From: Nageia nagi
Lineage: Eukaryota; Pinophyta
Length of the DNA stretch: 64,000 bases
Direction of reading: 5' to 3'
Assembly: GCA_050084985.1 (NCBI GenBank)
Contig: JBITNC010000001.1
Location: 80,166,001-80,230,000 of the forward strand
Part shown: piece by piece, positions 11,787 through 24,010 of the stretch
Layout of the letters: each line of letters opens with the position of its first letter
Position numbering within the stretch: position 1 is the stretch's first letter
The notes under the pieces: model-generated
The model's database searches: none
What the model was told of the DNA's origin: nothing
What the model saw: only the letters and a program-made list of their open reading frames with translations
Program-made: the position numbers and the translations under genes

Positions 11787-11980
11787 TGCTCCTATTAGCT
11801 ACTATCAGAGACCCCTTGCACCTCCCTCCTCTTGTAGCTGCATGGTCCTCCTTGGCCCTTTCCCTCTCCCTCTTGATGCAACCCCATGCTCTTGCTAGCT
11901 CCTGTTAAGGATCCCTCCTACCTCCCTCCTCTTATGACTACATGGCCCTTTGGCCTTCCTCTCCCTCTCAATGCTCAACT
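11787..11980 (+). repeat. Pyrimidine-rich tandem duplication (about 98 bp)
   Basis: A block ccatgctc...tagct...gacccct...acctccctcctctt...catgg...cctttccctctccctc is followed directly by a diverged second copy (cccatgctcttgctagctcctg...cctccctcctcttatgac). The long frames here (11561-11908, 11942-12231) reflect C/T-rich composition. Confidence 0.65.
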
Positions 11981-13245
11981 CTCTCCTCTAGCATCCACTC
12001 TCTCTCCTTCTTCTCCCTTGTTATCCTCTTACCCACCATCAACCTCCCTTGCACTTTGAACATGCTCTACTGCATAAGAAGCTACCAACCTGCCTCTTCC
12101 TCCATGCAACTATTCAAGCATGGCCCCTCCCTCCTCTTTGCGTTGTGACTTTTGCACTTCCTCTTCTCATGTATAGTCCTTTATCATGGGTAAAAATCCC
12201 ATACATATCTCTTCGGGTAGCTTCCACATAATTTTTACCTTCTTATTAGCAGCCATAACAGTTTTTCCAACTCGCGAGTATCTTAAGCAATGATCTTGGA
12301 CCATTTGTCTCTCCTTGGCACATTTCCTACACATTTTTTCCCCTCACCTATGGTTGTTGAGAATTTATTTTTTAATAGCTTACAAGTCATCTCTTTCCAT
12401 TTAATGCACTCAAAAGCATTAATTGCTTGTATAGCATATACTCAAAGTTAATTATTTTAATGACTTTAACTCTACTCCTCTTAAATTACCTTGAACCTTA
12501 AGAGAAAATGATGACTTGTACTTAATATTAAGGAGTATTCCAAGGTAATTTAGAACATTTTTTTTAGCAAATTATTTTAAATACCTACTTTGGCTATTTT
12601 TTAATTAAGAGGTACTCTTTATGGTAAAAAGATGAACCTATAGCTTTAATATTGGAAGGAATTGTTAATATGGAGTAATTATGTTTACCTAACACTAAAC
12701 ATTTATGCCTTGATCAAAATTGCATCTTTTAATGCTTACAAACATAAGCAATTACTTAGGTAATTTTTTGATAAAACTTGGCATTTTTTAGTCAAAGTTC
12801 TAAGGTAAACTAGCATACTATTTTTCTCATGCTATAGAGATCATGTTTTCCTAAGTGATAAATTTGTTTACTAAAATAAAACTTGTAATGTTTTTAATAC
12901 TATACTAAGCATTTATTCAAGGGATCTTTTTTTAAGTAAAAGGAAGGGGAAATATCTATGAATTTATTTACTTAAAAGTTTAGATCTTTTATGCTTAGAA
13001 TACATATTTATCTCTTGGATACTTTATGGATATTTTACTTAAAGTTTTTATTTTAATTAATAGGATTGAATAGATTGTAGATCCTAAACTTGAATAGATT
13101 TTAAGTGATTATGCAAAGTTAACTTATGCAAAAATGGACTTATGAAGATGATGCATGTTTATCAGTGATGTCTATCTAAAATTCAAGCATGCTAAGGATT
13201 TATCATTTTGCAAAGTTAATAAATGAACTTATGCAAATTAATAGG

Positions 13246-13390
13246 AATGATGCATGCTTTTTACTTCATTTTTAAGTTAAATGATGCATGCTTCTTACTT
13301 ATTTTTAAAGTTAAATGATGCATGCTTATTACTTAATTTCTTTTAAGTTAATGGAATAATGCATTATTATTTAGTTAATTTCTTAAGTTA
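13246..13390 (+). repeat. Tandem repeat with atgatgcatgctt core
   Basis: Units of 33-40 bp starting near 13246, 13279, 13313 and 13350, each with aatgatgcatgctt, a T-rich middle and aagtt. The last copy is diverged. It lies in the copia leader. Confidence 0.75.
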
Positions 13391-14256
13391 AGATACTTTT
13401 TACTTCCTTATGCAAGAATAGAATGAACTTATAAGGAATATTGTAAAGATGTCCTTTAGCGGTTGGTAAATAAAACCCATTAGACACTTAAGTTTCAAAT
13501 TTTGAATGGATGATATTTTTTACTTATGCCTTTTACTTCATGTTTCATCTTTTTTGCTTTATTTGCTTATGTAAATAAAAACATAAACATTGATATGAGC
13601 AACCCCTTAAATTGAACACATCTACATGTACATTCCACAACATAACTTGTTTAGGGAGCCATGAGGTGAGTATAGGTATACTGAAACCTTTAAGTTCAAC
13701 AATTTAAGTGATAAAAAGTTTATACTTCTTAATTTCCCCTAAGTTCTCTATTTATCTAAACATAACTCTATTAGGTGAAAAGGCATGTGTGTAGTGATAC
13801 CACATGTTCGCATGTTCATTTAAGAATTATCTTGATAACCTAGGAGGATAACTTGAAACCTAATCAAGATTAATAATTTAGTTGATCCAATAAACATTGG
13901 AACCTTAAAAAATAGCTAATACTTCTCCTTGTGAGAGTATACTATTGTCCAAGGGAAACTAGTTGAGGATTGGTTAGGACTTAGGCTCCTCTTGTATGGG
14001 CATCTAGGTGAAGGCCTAATTTTAGATAAAAAAAATAAGCCTCAACAATGCCACTCTACATCTACAGTTCTTGAAATAAGAAATGTATTTGAGTACATGA
14101 GTTTTTATTTGAATTGTAAAATATTTACACTTGTGAATCAAATCAAGCATGTATTTGATGTTAAATGTAACATGTATTATTTACTTGGTTAAAATTTAAT
14201 ATTTAATATTATTTATTGAAATCACATGCTTATTATTTCATATTGTTGTGTAGCAA

Positions 14257-17200
14257 ATGGAAGAATTCTTTTTACCCAATCACATTCTTGATGGTTCCAA
14301 CTATGGGATTTGAAAAACTTATTTGAGAGTTGAATTGCAGGCAAGGAAGCTTTAGCAAATAGCGAATGAGAACCTTGTACCTCTTAAGATGAGAAGGCAC
14401 TATAAGCTTACAACATAAAGAATGAGTTAGCAACCTCCATGATTTACCATGTAATTTCAAATGATGTGCTCCTGATGATTTTCTCTTCAACCTCAATAAA
14501 AGAAGCTTAGGATAAGCTTAAATAAATCTACCTTGGTTCAAACTTTTCAATAAGATTTACCATTATTTAAAAGTTTTTTCAATTTCGTTAATGGAAAAAT
14601 AAAAATATGGCTATCTACTTAAACAAAATCATTGACCTAAGGACCCAACTTATTGATTGTGGATGCAATTGGATCAATGATGAGCTCATGGTCTTTATCA
14701 TTCTTCAAATCCTCTCTTCAAAGTTTGAAAACTTTATGATAGTTATGGAGACAAAGCTTGATGATAAAAAAAGTCTTCTCCCTTAAGAACCTTTCAAGGA
14801 CCTATTGAAGCATGAAGAAACCTTTAATAATAAAAGGTTGATTTCTTCTCCTAAGGATAATAATGTTGCTCTTAGAGTAATCAAAACTCTTTCAAGAAAA
14901 AATTCAACCATCAAAAGAAATCTTATATTTCTTCCTCCAAAAGGTTTGAGAAAAATGAAAATGGCTACAACAGCAATAGAAACAACAACCATAGTAGTAA
15001 AATAATGACAACAACAATCATTTCAAGCAAAGAGATGAAAAAACCAAAGTAAAGACTCTTTATCCTAAGAAAAAGTTTGATGGTAATTGTAACTATTATA
15101 GCATTCAAAATCATAAAAAAAATTGATTTGCTACAAAAAAAGGAGAGGAAAAGAATAAAGGTAATGAAAATGTAAAGAACTACAAAAGAAAAAAAAAATT
15201 CATGCTAATTTTGCTATAGCACTCTACTCTATGTCTCATTTTTTTTCATCTGAAGAGATTGTTGACTCTAGTTGCACTAATCACCTATGCTTTGAAAAGA
15301 AAAAGTTTGAGAACATTCACAAGATATAAAAAAATGCTATTAGTGATAGGTGATAACTCTACCTTTGAAGTCAAAGAATTAGGAGTGTGCTAATTCACAA
15401 AAAAATTCTCAAAAATATTCTTTATGTTCTTAAGTTAAAGATGAATCTTCTCTTCATGATCTAAGGTGCTAGAATAAGCTACTCTTTTGAGTTTGACTCT
15501 CAATCCTAGTGCATTAAGAAAGGACTTGCCACTTTGGTTAAAGGATCTATGAGAGATAACCTCTACATTATAGATCAAGTTTTATCAAAGATGCATCTTA
15601 CTTATAGTGTGTGTTCTAAAGGTAATATTTGGCATCATTGTTTAGGGCACCTTAACCACAAGAGTATTCAAGTTATGAAAGACTAAGAACTTGTGAAAGG
15701 TTTACCTTTAATTTCTTCTTCAATTGGTTTATGCAAGAAGTGAATTCTTGATAAGATGCATAGACAAAATTTTGAAAAAGATAAGGCAACAATAGTATTT
15801 AACCTCTACAACTTATGCATTTGGATTTGATGAGTTCGTCTCAGATTAAGTTGCTTAGAGGAGCATCTTACATCTTGACCTTTATTGATGACTTTAGTAA
15901 GATGACCTTTGGATATCTACTTGAGCAAAGGATAAAACCTTTGAGAGTTTTAATATTTTTAAGGCCTTTGTTGAGAATCAAACTAACTTTAAAATTAAGA
16001 TGTTGAGATCAGATAATGGAGGAGAATATAACAATAATGAGTTCAATGACTATTGTGCTAAGTATGGAATCAAGAGGTAGTTTACAATTCCATACACTCC
16101 TTAGCAAAATGATGTTACCAAAAAGAAAAATAAAATAATTATGGAGATGGTTAAATGCATGTTGGGTAATCTTCCTAAATTCTTATAGGGTGAAGCTATG
16201 AGCATTGCTATTTACACCTTGAATAGGTGTCTCATAAAAGTTGTTCAAAGAAAAACTCTTTTTGAGGTATGGTAAAAAAAAATCTAATATTTCTCACCTT
16301 AGGGTGTTTGGTTGTGAATAATTCTCTTACATTATTTTTAAGAAAAAGAAGTTGGATAAAAGAGCTAAAAAATGCATCTTTATGAGTTATAACAGTTAGC
16401 ATAGAGGTTATAGGCTCTACTATCCAACCTATAAAGTAGTCTTCATTTCAAAGGATGTAAAGTTCAATGAACTTTATAAAGAATTTGCTTCTAATGAGGA
16501 TGTTGATGATCCAAAGGACTCTTTAGTTGCTCTTATCTAGTTGGATATTGATGTAGATAAGTCACTTCAAGAATAAATTTTCGAACACAAAGGGTAACAA
16601 GGAGCATGATCTTGAATAAATTTTTAAGAGCCAAGATTGATAATAAGCATGAGCCCTCAACTTTCAAAGAAGCTCCTAATCATGAGTGTTGGATGAAATC
16701 CATGAAAGTAGAGTATGAAACACTTATGAAAAATAAAACTTAAAACTTAGTTCTTTATCCCAATAAAAACAATGTGATTGAAAATAAGTGAATCTATAAG
16801 GTCAAGTTCAATTCAGTTGAAGATATTGAGAAATACAAGGCAAGGTTAGTAGCTAAAGGTTTTGCTCAAAAATACGATGTAGATTATGAGGAAACCTTTG
16901 CTCCCATGGCAAAGATGCCTACTGTGAGAGTTATTCTTGCTCTTTTTGCAAATCAAAGATGGAAAGTTTTTCAATTTGATGTTAAGAGTGCATTTCTCAA
17001 TAATGACTTAGATGTGAAAATCTTCATGAATTAACCATAAGGGTTTATTATGGAAGGTAAAGAGTCCTTTGTGTGTAAGCTAAAGAAGTCATTGTATGGA
17101 CTTAAGTAAGACTTAAAGCCTAGTATAGAAAGATTTTAGGGTACTTTATAGATATTGGATTCTTTAAATGTTTTTTTGTACTCTGAACTATATGTGCTCA

Positions 17201-18196
17201 ATCAAGAAAAAGACATGGCCTTGATTCTCTTTTATGTGGGTGATCTTTTGATTACTAGGAATAATGATTAAATCATTCAAGAGTGCATATCCAAACTTAA
17301 TTCAATGTTTGAAATGATTGATCTTGTTCTCTTACACTACTATCTTACAATGCAAGTGTATCAATACAAAGATTGTACTTATCTTAGTCAATCTAAGTAT
17401 ATATCAGACACCTTATAAAAGTTTGGAATGAAAGAGTGTAGATATGTTGCAATCCCAATCTCTCCTAGAATCACTATTTCTCTAAGCTCCAATTCTTATT
17501 TAGTTGATGCTACAACTTACAGGTAATTAATTGGTAATCTTTTGTATTTGATTATATCCAAGCTAGATATTTCCTTTGCAGTGAGTCTGATGGCACGATT
17601 CATGTAAAAACCTTATGTTGAGCATCTCAATGCTATAAAATAAATCTTGATGGATGTTGCAAGGACTAAGGATCTTGATCTCAAGTATTCCAAGTTGCCC
17701 TCATTTATTCTCTTTGAATTCTTAGATTTTGATTATGGGAGAGATAGAGATTACAAAAATTCAACCTCTATGTATGTGTTTAGCATTGGTTCAAGTGCTA
17801 TCTCTTAGGCTTTCAAGAAGTAGCCTACTATTTCTCTTTCCACCATAGAAGCTAAATATCATGCCATATCTGTTGCACCCCAAGAAGCCATTTAGCTAAG
17901 GCATATTCTAAAAGAAATTGGATATGAGCAAAGTGGCTCATTTGATCTCTTCAAATAATCAGTCGACTATTTCTTTGGCTAAGAATCCAATGTTCTATCA
18001 AAGAACAAAACATGTGGAAATCCATGCCTATTTTATCAGGGAGAAGGTTCTTGATGGCATTATACACCTAGAGTATTATCCATCCACTTTGAACTCTGCT
18101 AATTTGTTCACCAAACCCCTCCTAAAAGCTCAGTTCTATAAGCTTAAGGATGCTATCAGGTTGGTGAAGTTTTCCTCAAGGGAGAGTGAAGTTTGA
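14257..18196 (+). pseudogene. Copia gag-pol remnant
   Basis: Gag starts at ATG 14257 (MEEFFLPNHILDGSNYGI then a stop), with the DGSNY motif typical of copia gag. A degraded zinc knuckle lies near 15081 (CNYYSIQNHKKN then stop). Protease: IVDSSCTNHLCFEK at about 15255. Pre-integrase: IWHHCLGHLNHKSI at about 15630. Integrase core from 15815: ILTFIDDFSKMTFGYLLE, then RVFGCE near 16305. Reverse transcriptase about 16670-17360: KARLVAKGFAQKYDVDYEE, QFDVKSAFLNNDLDVKIFMN and FYVGDLLIT (YVDD has become YVGD). RNase H to 18196: TISLSTIEAKYHAISV, NNQSTISLAKNP, TKHVEIHAYFIREK, ending ESEV. There are over twenty stops, many at conserved Gln/Trp positions. It once supplied the element's capsid, protease, integrase and polymerase. 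Confidence 0.9.
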
Positions 18197-18334
18197 ATTC
18201 TTATTTTAAATTCATGTTTGTGATGATAACTTCACCCTTAGGAGAATTTTGTGCTATATAGTGTTAATTTTGTTGTACACCTTCATGGTAAGTTCACTTT
18301 GTATGAGAAACTTATCGTATAAATTGACTAATCT

Positions 18335-18540
18335 TGCACTATTCAGTTATCCATATGTGAAAAACTCTTATGTATCTTTTAGCAATGTTTAGTTATCCAT
18401 ATGTAAGAAACTCATATGTGCATACTCTATTTTTGGTCAATCTAGCACTATTCAATTATCCATGTGTGTGGAACTCTTATGTGTCTTTTAGCACTATTCA
18501 ATTATCCATATGTGAGGAACTCATATGTGCATGTTCTATT
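18335..18540 (+). repeat. Tandem array in copia 3' noncoding region
   Basis: Repeated blocks of the form ttagcactattcagttatccatatgtgaggaactcatatgtg, four diverged copies. Related words (tgtgtgaggagctt, ttatccatgtgtgag) recur near 55125-55290 in the truncated copia copy, so the array belongs to the family. Confidence 0.7.
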
Positions 18541-18990
18541 TTGTAATAATAAACACATGGTTTATATACAATAGGTGACTATAAGTTTTTGACATGGCAT
18601 CTTTGTGATGACTTATAATGCACCATTGATCAGTTCATGATGGCATTTATGTGATTCATCTATATTTGTTGGTATAAATATGATGCATCTAATGATCTTA
18701 TTATTTGAGCTACTTATGACTTGTAAGTTCTTTTGATATTGTAGGTTACTTACCTCAGGTATGTAGGCTCTTGGAGACTCTTCATGACTTCCAATTGGAT
18801 GACTACTTCATGTACATTAAAACCAATTGTGGTTAATGATTGTATTTGGCAAAGTAGTGAGTATCAAATTAGATCTTTTTTACTTCATAAATATGTAATA
18901 AGTTCTCATCTTCATTGTATCTATTTGGAGGAGAACTCTCTTACTTTCTCTTCTTCTTTTCTCTTACTCACTTTATCCCAATATTGCATT

Positions 18991-18999
18991 AAGGGGGAG
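18991..18999 (+). other. Polypurine tract of copia element
   Basis: aagggggag directly before the 3' LTR, the position where plus-strand DNA synthesis is primed. The matching site in the truncated copy is gatggggag at 55774-55782. Confidence 0.85.
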
Positions 19000-19501
19000 T
19001 GTTGGAATGTATAATGCATTATTGTAAAGGTTTGTATTAAATCTTTTATGTAAGTTCACTAATGCATAAGGGTATCATTTGATACCTTGAGTATTTAAGT
19101 GAATATGATAATGTAACTTGTCCTACACTCCATGTCATGAGCATGCCCCTTGGGTAAAAGGATGTGCATGTCATGCTTTTGTACATTGGATAAAAGGGTG
19201 ATCCAAAGAGAGATTTTGGCTTATAAATAGAAGGCTCCCTCTTTGTGATCACACACCAATTTTAGAGTAAATTTATGCTATAGGATAGAAGTGTAGGAGT
19301 TGAGATTAGGATAATTGTAAGAGAGTTGTATTTGTAATTGAAGTAAAGATCTAGTTAGTGGATGTACTCCTAGTTGAAAGAACCACTTACATCTTGTGTT
19401 ATATTTGTGAGATTGCTTTGTATGATAGTTATATGTGAATTGAAAGCTTTCATGTGATCTTGGTAGTTTAGGATTATTCTTGTTATAATTCTATTCTCTC
19501 A
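19000..19501 (+). repeat. 3' LTR of copia element
   Basis: Runs from TGTTGGAATG to TCTCTCA and matches the 5' LTR over its whole length. It carries ttataaatagaagg at about 19221 (TATA-like). CATAA at 19502-19506 repeats the target site. Confidence 0.9.
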
Positions 19502-20051
19502 CATAAATGCAATTACCAATGCATACTGGATCCCTATCTCTGCTATGTCATAAGAGAGGGTTGCTGTAATTGCAATTAATGATAATATTATATTTTTTAT
19601 AAAAACTTCATTGGGCCATGACTCTAACTAATACTCTATGATCTAATTTAGAGATCATATCTACATTAAGCAACTTCTTATTAAGCTCAATATTCAGCTT
19701 GTCAAGTATCGAGGCATATAATAGCCACTTAGTCTCCATTACCATATTGAGATCTTTTCCTTCTGCTATGTAGCCTAAAATATGCTTGAAAAAATTCTCA
19801 TCAATGGTTTAAGGTTGATCTATCCAGAACCTCCCATCATGGAAAAGAATATAAATAAACTTGACAATGTTCAAGTTTTTGAAGATCGACATATTCCTTA
19901 AGTTTACTAGGCCAACTTTATCCATCCTTTCATATTCTCACTAATTTAGTGTTGCTAAACCCTCTTGGTTATATAGCTTGCTCTTTATGAATTTGAACCT
20001 ATATATATAATTGATGTTATCATCCATACCTTAGGAACCTTCTAGTACCAT
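19502..20051 (-). pseudogene. Unrecognised protein, N-terminal half (interrupted by copia)
   Basis: Minus-strand reading from ATG 20049-20051 (MVLEGS, then GMDDNINYI) passes through VGLVNLRNMSIFKNLNIVKF, YILFHDGRFWIDQP, FFKHILGYIAEGKDLNMVM and LYASILDKLNIELNKKLLNV, with a few stops and shifts, and then AITATLSYDIAEIGIQYALV up to the copia junction. The next codons are at 10501 and below. Long stretches of coherent hydrophilic/hydrophobic pattern argue that it was real coding sequence. I do not recognise the family. The true start may lie above 20051, where no further frame is clear. Confidence 0.5.
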
Positions 20052-20059
20052 CAAAAAAT

Positions 20060-21980
20060 AATAAACTAGGAAGGGTGTTTAAAGGAATGGGTTGGTCGAT
20101 GGTTCTATGGTCTACTTCGTTTCTCCCCCCATATCATGTTGGTGACATTTTGCAAAAGTTATACAAGATTTTGATGTTTGGTAGATTTTGGGGCTAAGTA
20201 TGGATGCAATGGTATTTAAATAGTTCATAATAATTTTTATTGACAATATTGTATTTCCTATTATAGTTAATTTAGGATTTAATTATAGATGTGGTATAAT
20301 ACAGTGCGTTGGTATCATGGTTTATCAATGGTATATATTGTTTTGAACATTTTATGATATATATTTATGCAAGTGATATTAGGTTTCTACATGTGGTACA
20401 ATTTTGAATTGACTAATTTGCACTACGTATCCTCTACTAGCTTTCATCTGTTGATTTGCATCAACCTAATTGCTTTGGTCATTAATACATCTTGGAAATT
20501 ATTTTGATCATGACTTGGGATGTATGTATTTCTTTCAACTTATTCCATATAGTAAATGATATTCCCAACTTAGATACTTATGTGTATAATGAAGTAGTCA
20601 TTCATGTGGTGATATGCTTTGTAATAACGTTGTTAATTAATGTGGTGATGTTGGTTTTTATTTAATGGGAAGAGTCTTTGCTATTTCAATATGGATTTAA
20701 ACTTTGCTCAATAATTCTTTGGTGTATTTTATTTAAGTTTTGATCAATATGGGAAATTCAAATCAATGGTTGATTATGGTAGTTATCAAACTTTGGTACT
20801 TGGTGTTGTGACATCATATTTCATTGTTAATGACCTTGAAACTATATCTATCCTTTTTTTTACTTCTGTGGGTTGTGGATATTGTATTTCTTCTTGATAT
20901 TCTGATTTCATCGAGATGTGGTAGCCATGAGTTTCTTATAAGGGAGTTTGTAAATTGCCCAAGATTGTGAAAATGCATTACTAACAAGCATCATCAATGG
21001 ATTGAGTGGTGGAACCTCCAAAATTCTTATTATTGATATCATAGCTAATCAATTTTTGAATTATGCTTATAATTAGGACTTATTGCTCTTCAATTTTACA
21101 AATATGTATATTTGGAAGTTCTTTGAATGAATTTGGTTTAACCCTTCTCTATGTTGGGAATTTTTAGCATTAATCATACTATAGTTGTATCTTGCAAAGT
21201 TTTATGGAGCTAATACTCGATTGATGTAGCTAATACTTTGTACCTTATATTTGCATTGGATTGAATATAATGGAAAATTTGGTGAATTGTAATTCTTGTG
21301 TGGGTTTTTCATAATAGAATTTACTTTCTTTTTAGCTTAATTTTTTTAATAAAAGTTTAAAAACTAAAAACTTTGGTTTTTCCTTTTTGGATCTTTTAAA
21401 ATTTTGAATGCACCTTTTTAGATAAAATTGTTGGTACTCTTCATGGATCCAAACATCCCTATCATGACTAGGGTTTTCCATTTTAGGACCTATTATCAAT
21501 TTTCTAGAGAGGTTACTCCATAATTAGTGGCCTTTTTCTAGGTACTAAATGTTAAATTATGATATTAGAATAATTCATTGTTCCTAAGCTAAAACCATAC
21601 TAATATACTAACTAAAAAATCTAGGCTATTCACTATCTACTATTATACATCTAACCTAATGTGGATATATTAGATATGATCCTAAACAAATATCTCCATT
21701 TAGCATATAGAGTTGTACATTTCCTTATCCTTTTGTGTTTATTATTATGTAGAGTCCAAGACACCTTATTCTTAGTTTCCTAGGTTTATGTTTATAGTGA
21801 CTATCATATAGAGTACATGGTCACCATTTTGAAGTCGTTTTGTTTGATATGATGATCATGCTAAGCCTTTTGATGTTACATTTCTTGTATCTAGTTATAC
21901 ATGGCTATCCTATGATTTTCATATAATTTATCTAGTTTGAAAAGGATTTATTCTAATGAATCATTATCATCCAACTGAGT
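20060..21980. other. No recognisable gene
   Basis: AT-rich sequence with no frames carrying family motifs on either strand. Confidence 0.45.
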
Positions 21981-22045
21981 CTCTATGGGTAAGTGCAAGA
22001 AGTTGAGTCCCACATTGAAGGAAGTCATGGGACTTAAATATTTTT

Positions 22046-22145
22046 AGTTTGGGGCCAAGATCCCTAGTCACCCTTGGGATCCTAGCTAGGATCCCTTAGA
22101 TCAAGATCTTGATGGTTAGGATCTTGACCCCTAGGATCCCAAACC
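22046..22145. repeat. Cluster of GATC palindromes / hairpin
   Basis: gggatcctagctaggatccc at 22076-22095 is a perfect 20-base palindrome and atcaagatcttgat at 22100-22113 a perfect 14-base one. gtttgggg near 22047 can pair with ggatcccaaac near 22135, enclosing the whole cluster. Just upstream, ttgagtcccacattgaagg resembles words found in plant LTRs, so this may be part of a solo LTR or a small foldback element. Confidence 0.65.
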
Positions 22146-22206
22146 TAGAGTAAAGCTCCATTTACGCTCCATGATCCATAAGTAGTCATATGTAGAGTAG
22201 AGAAGT

Positions 22207-22256
22207 TAGGGTAACTGTTAATGACTCATAATATTAGGCATAACAGTTAGTAACTC
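22207..22256. repeat. Short direct repeat aactgttaatgactcat / aacagttagtaactcat
   Basis: Two 17-base near-copies about 35 bases apart, downstream of the palindrome cluster. The rest of 22260-23080 shows no gene. Confidence 0.5.
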
Positions 22257-23289
22257 ATGTCCAACCCTATTTTGTGGCCATCAACTTTATTCCCATTTCA
22301 AGGTATGCTCTAAAATCTCTCCTTTAGTTTTTTTTGGGTAAAAAATGATTTTTTTTTTATGGACTAAGAGTTGTTTTTGGGTTAAAAATGTTTGTTTTCA
22401 TATGTTCAAATAAAAGGGTCTTTCTTGGGTTTAAAATGATTATTTGATTTCCATGAATTCTTAAATTGATACAACCAAAATAATCTTGGTGATTTTATTA
22501 AATAGTCATTCAAATACTTATTTAATTTATAGTTAATAGTGATTTTAGTTTATTTATTTTGTTAAAAATCATTCAAATTCTTAAACCTAGACAACTAAAA
22601 TAAGCTAGATTGCATGCTATAATATATAGTTAACAATTGAAGGATTTTGATAAGCATAATTATATACCTTGGATAATTTTTTTTAAGATATATTTTGGTG
22701 AAAATAAAAGAAATTTATTTATATTAAAGATGAGTTTCTTTTCATATGCTAGGTAGATGGAGAAAAACCATATATCTCCCATTAGATCATGTTGCCATGT
22801 TTCTCATAATACTTTTGAGATCCTACTTCCAAGGGATGAAATATTAAATAATAACATCTAATTGCCAAATTACATAGTTCACAAACTAATCAATGATTTT
22901 ATTCCTTTCATGATACATTTATGGATGTTTATCTTAATTAAGTTCTTTAACCATCAATGCGAAGTCAAAAGCATTGAACTTAAACATCACCATCTACATC
23001 AATATTTAGGACCTAAATTCTATTTGTGACTTTCTCCAACTTATTTTCTTGAATTATAATTAAACTCTTATACAAATCAATATCATAAGTTTGAGAAGGT
23101 ATATGGCCTTTAATACTTATCTTACATCTAGTTATGATTTTAATCTTGTTAATGGTAGCATCATCATTAATGTCACTATCATGTGATCATATTCATCAAA
23201 GAAGAGGTTCCAATTTTGAAATTTGTGGATGATGGTGAATTTGGAGGTTAAATATAAAAGGTTGATCCAATATTCCAACTGTATATATA

Positions 23290-24010
23290 CAAAAATCACA
23301 AGATTGTTATAACCCTATTGTACATGCCCTCCCCTTTCATCAAAGACCACATATCTAGATTCATTGATTTTTTTGGTTTGTAGATTATAAAAATTAGCAT
23401 ACTTTATTTTCCTTTAAATACCTAAAACACACATTGAATACTCTTTGGCTTAATGTTTTTCCTTAAATATCATTCAATGTAGATATATGTTAGCTATCCA
23501 AAAACCTTTAAGTGCTCATGATTGGTATTTATATCATAATACATATCAAAAGGAATCTTGTTCCTATTTAAGATTTTAAATATATTTATGGTCACATCAA
23601 CTACCTCAATCCATACTTATAGCTCAAATATTTATGATTTGTATCATGCTCCTTGTTATATTTATAAGAATTAAATATTAATCTTTATAACTTGTAACTT
23701 CAATTTATTATAATATATATAAGATAAAAATAACTAATTTTAAATGCTATGATCTTCATAATACTTCCTAAACTCTTTTTAATAATATTTCACTTATCAT
23801 AATAATTCCTTATGATTTTTATTACAACCTAGATAAATCTCTTTCTTCATTGATACTTTCCATTTTTTTAAAAGATACCAAACACCTTAATCTTTAGATT
23901 AAAAACATTCCAAACATCTCCATAGAAAATCATCAATCAAGTAATATAAAACTTATTAATACTTATGTGCATTCCCATTTTCTAAATTAAGGATTAGTAG
24001 ACCAAACCTC
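23290..24010 (-). pseudogene. Copia integrase remnant
   Basis: Reading the minus strand downward: LIDDFLWRCLECF near 23950 fits the integrase FIDDFSRK block, followed by LLKKWKVSMKKE; WIEVVDVTINIFKILNRNKI, FDMYYDINTNHEHLKVFG and LTYIY at 23640-23480 fit the end of the integrase region; IKPKSIQCVF follows near 23410. Stops and frame changes are frequent. No convincing reverse transcriptase lies below it and no gag above it, so it is an isolated middle portion. 24010-25290 has no feature I can support. Confidence 0.6.

Larger units (their letters stand above)
11020..14256 (+). other. Long leader of copia element, no clear gene
   Basis: About 3.2 kb separates the primer site from the gag start, which is long for a copia leader. 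The short frame at 11020-11265 (MKTLFHILGVNAL...) has no recognised domain. 11560-12240 is pyrimidine-rich with a duplicated block; 12240-14250 is AT-rich with another repeat at 13246-13390. An old nested insertion could explain the length, but I found no element ends. Confidence 0.5.
10502..19501 (+). mobile_element. Complete copia (Ty1-type) LTR retrotransposon, decayed
   Basis: All structural parts are visible: two LTRs of about 500 bp, a primer site complementary to initiator tRNA-Met, a long leader, gag, protease, integrase, reverse transcriptase and RNase H in copia order, a polypurine tract, and CATAA target duplications. The LTRs agree at roughly nine positions in ten by eye, so the insertion is old. 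Many stops interrupt the single gag-pol frame and the element cannot encode its proteins. It lies inside a minus-strand coding remnant. A related, truncated copy is at 53.2-56.3 kb and a 3' remnant at 7.5-9.4 kb. Confidence 0.9.

Noticed and set aside
11561-12231. Long plus-strand frames in the copia leader
   Set aside because: Leu/Ser/Pro-rich products of a pyrimidine-rich, tandemly duplicated tract; no start context, no motif.
13246-13390. CRISPR-like array of short repeats
   Set aside because: Units are contiguous and diverged with no unique spacers, in plant DNA; it is a simple tandem repeat.
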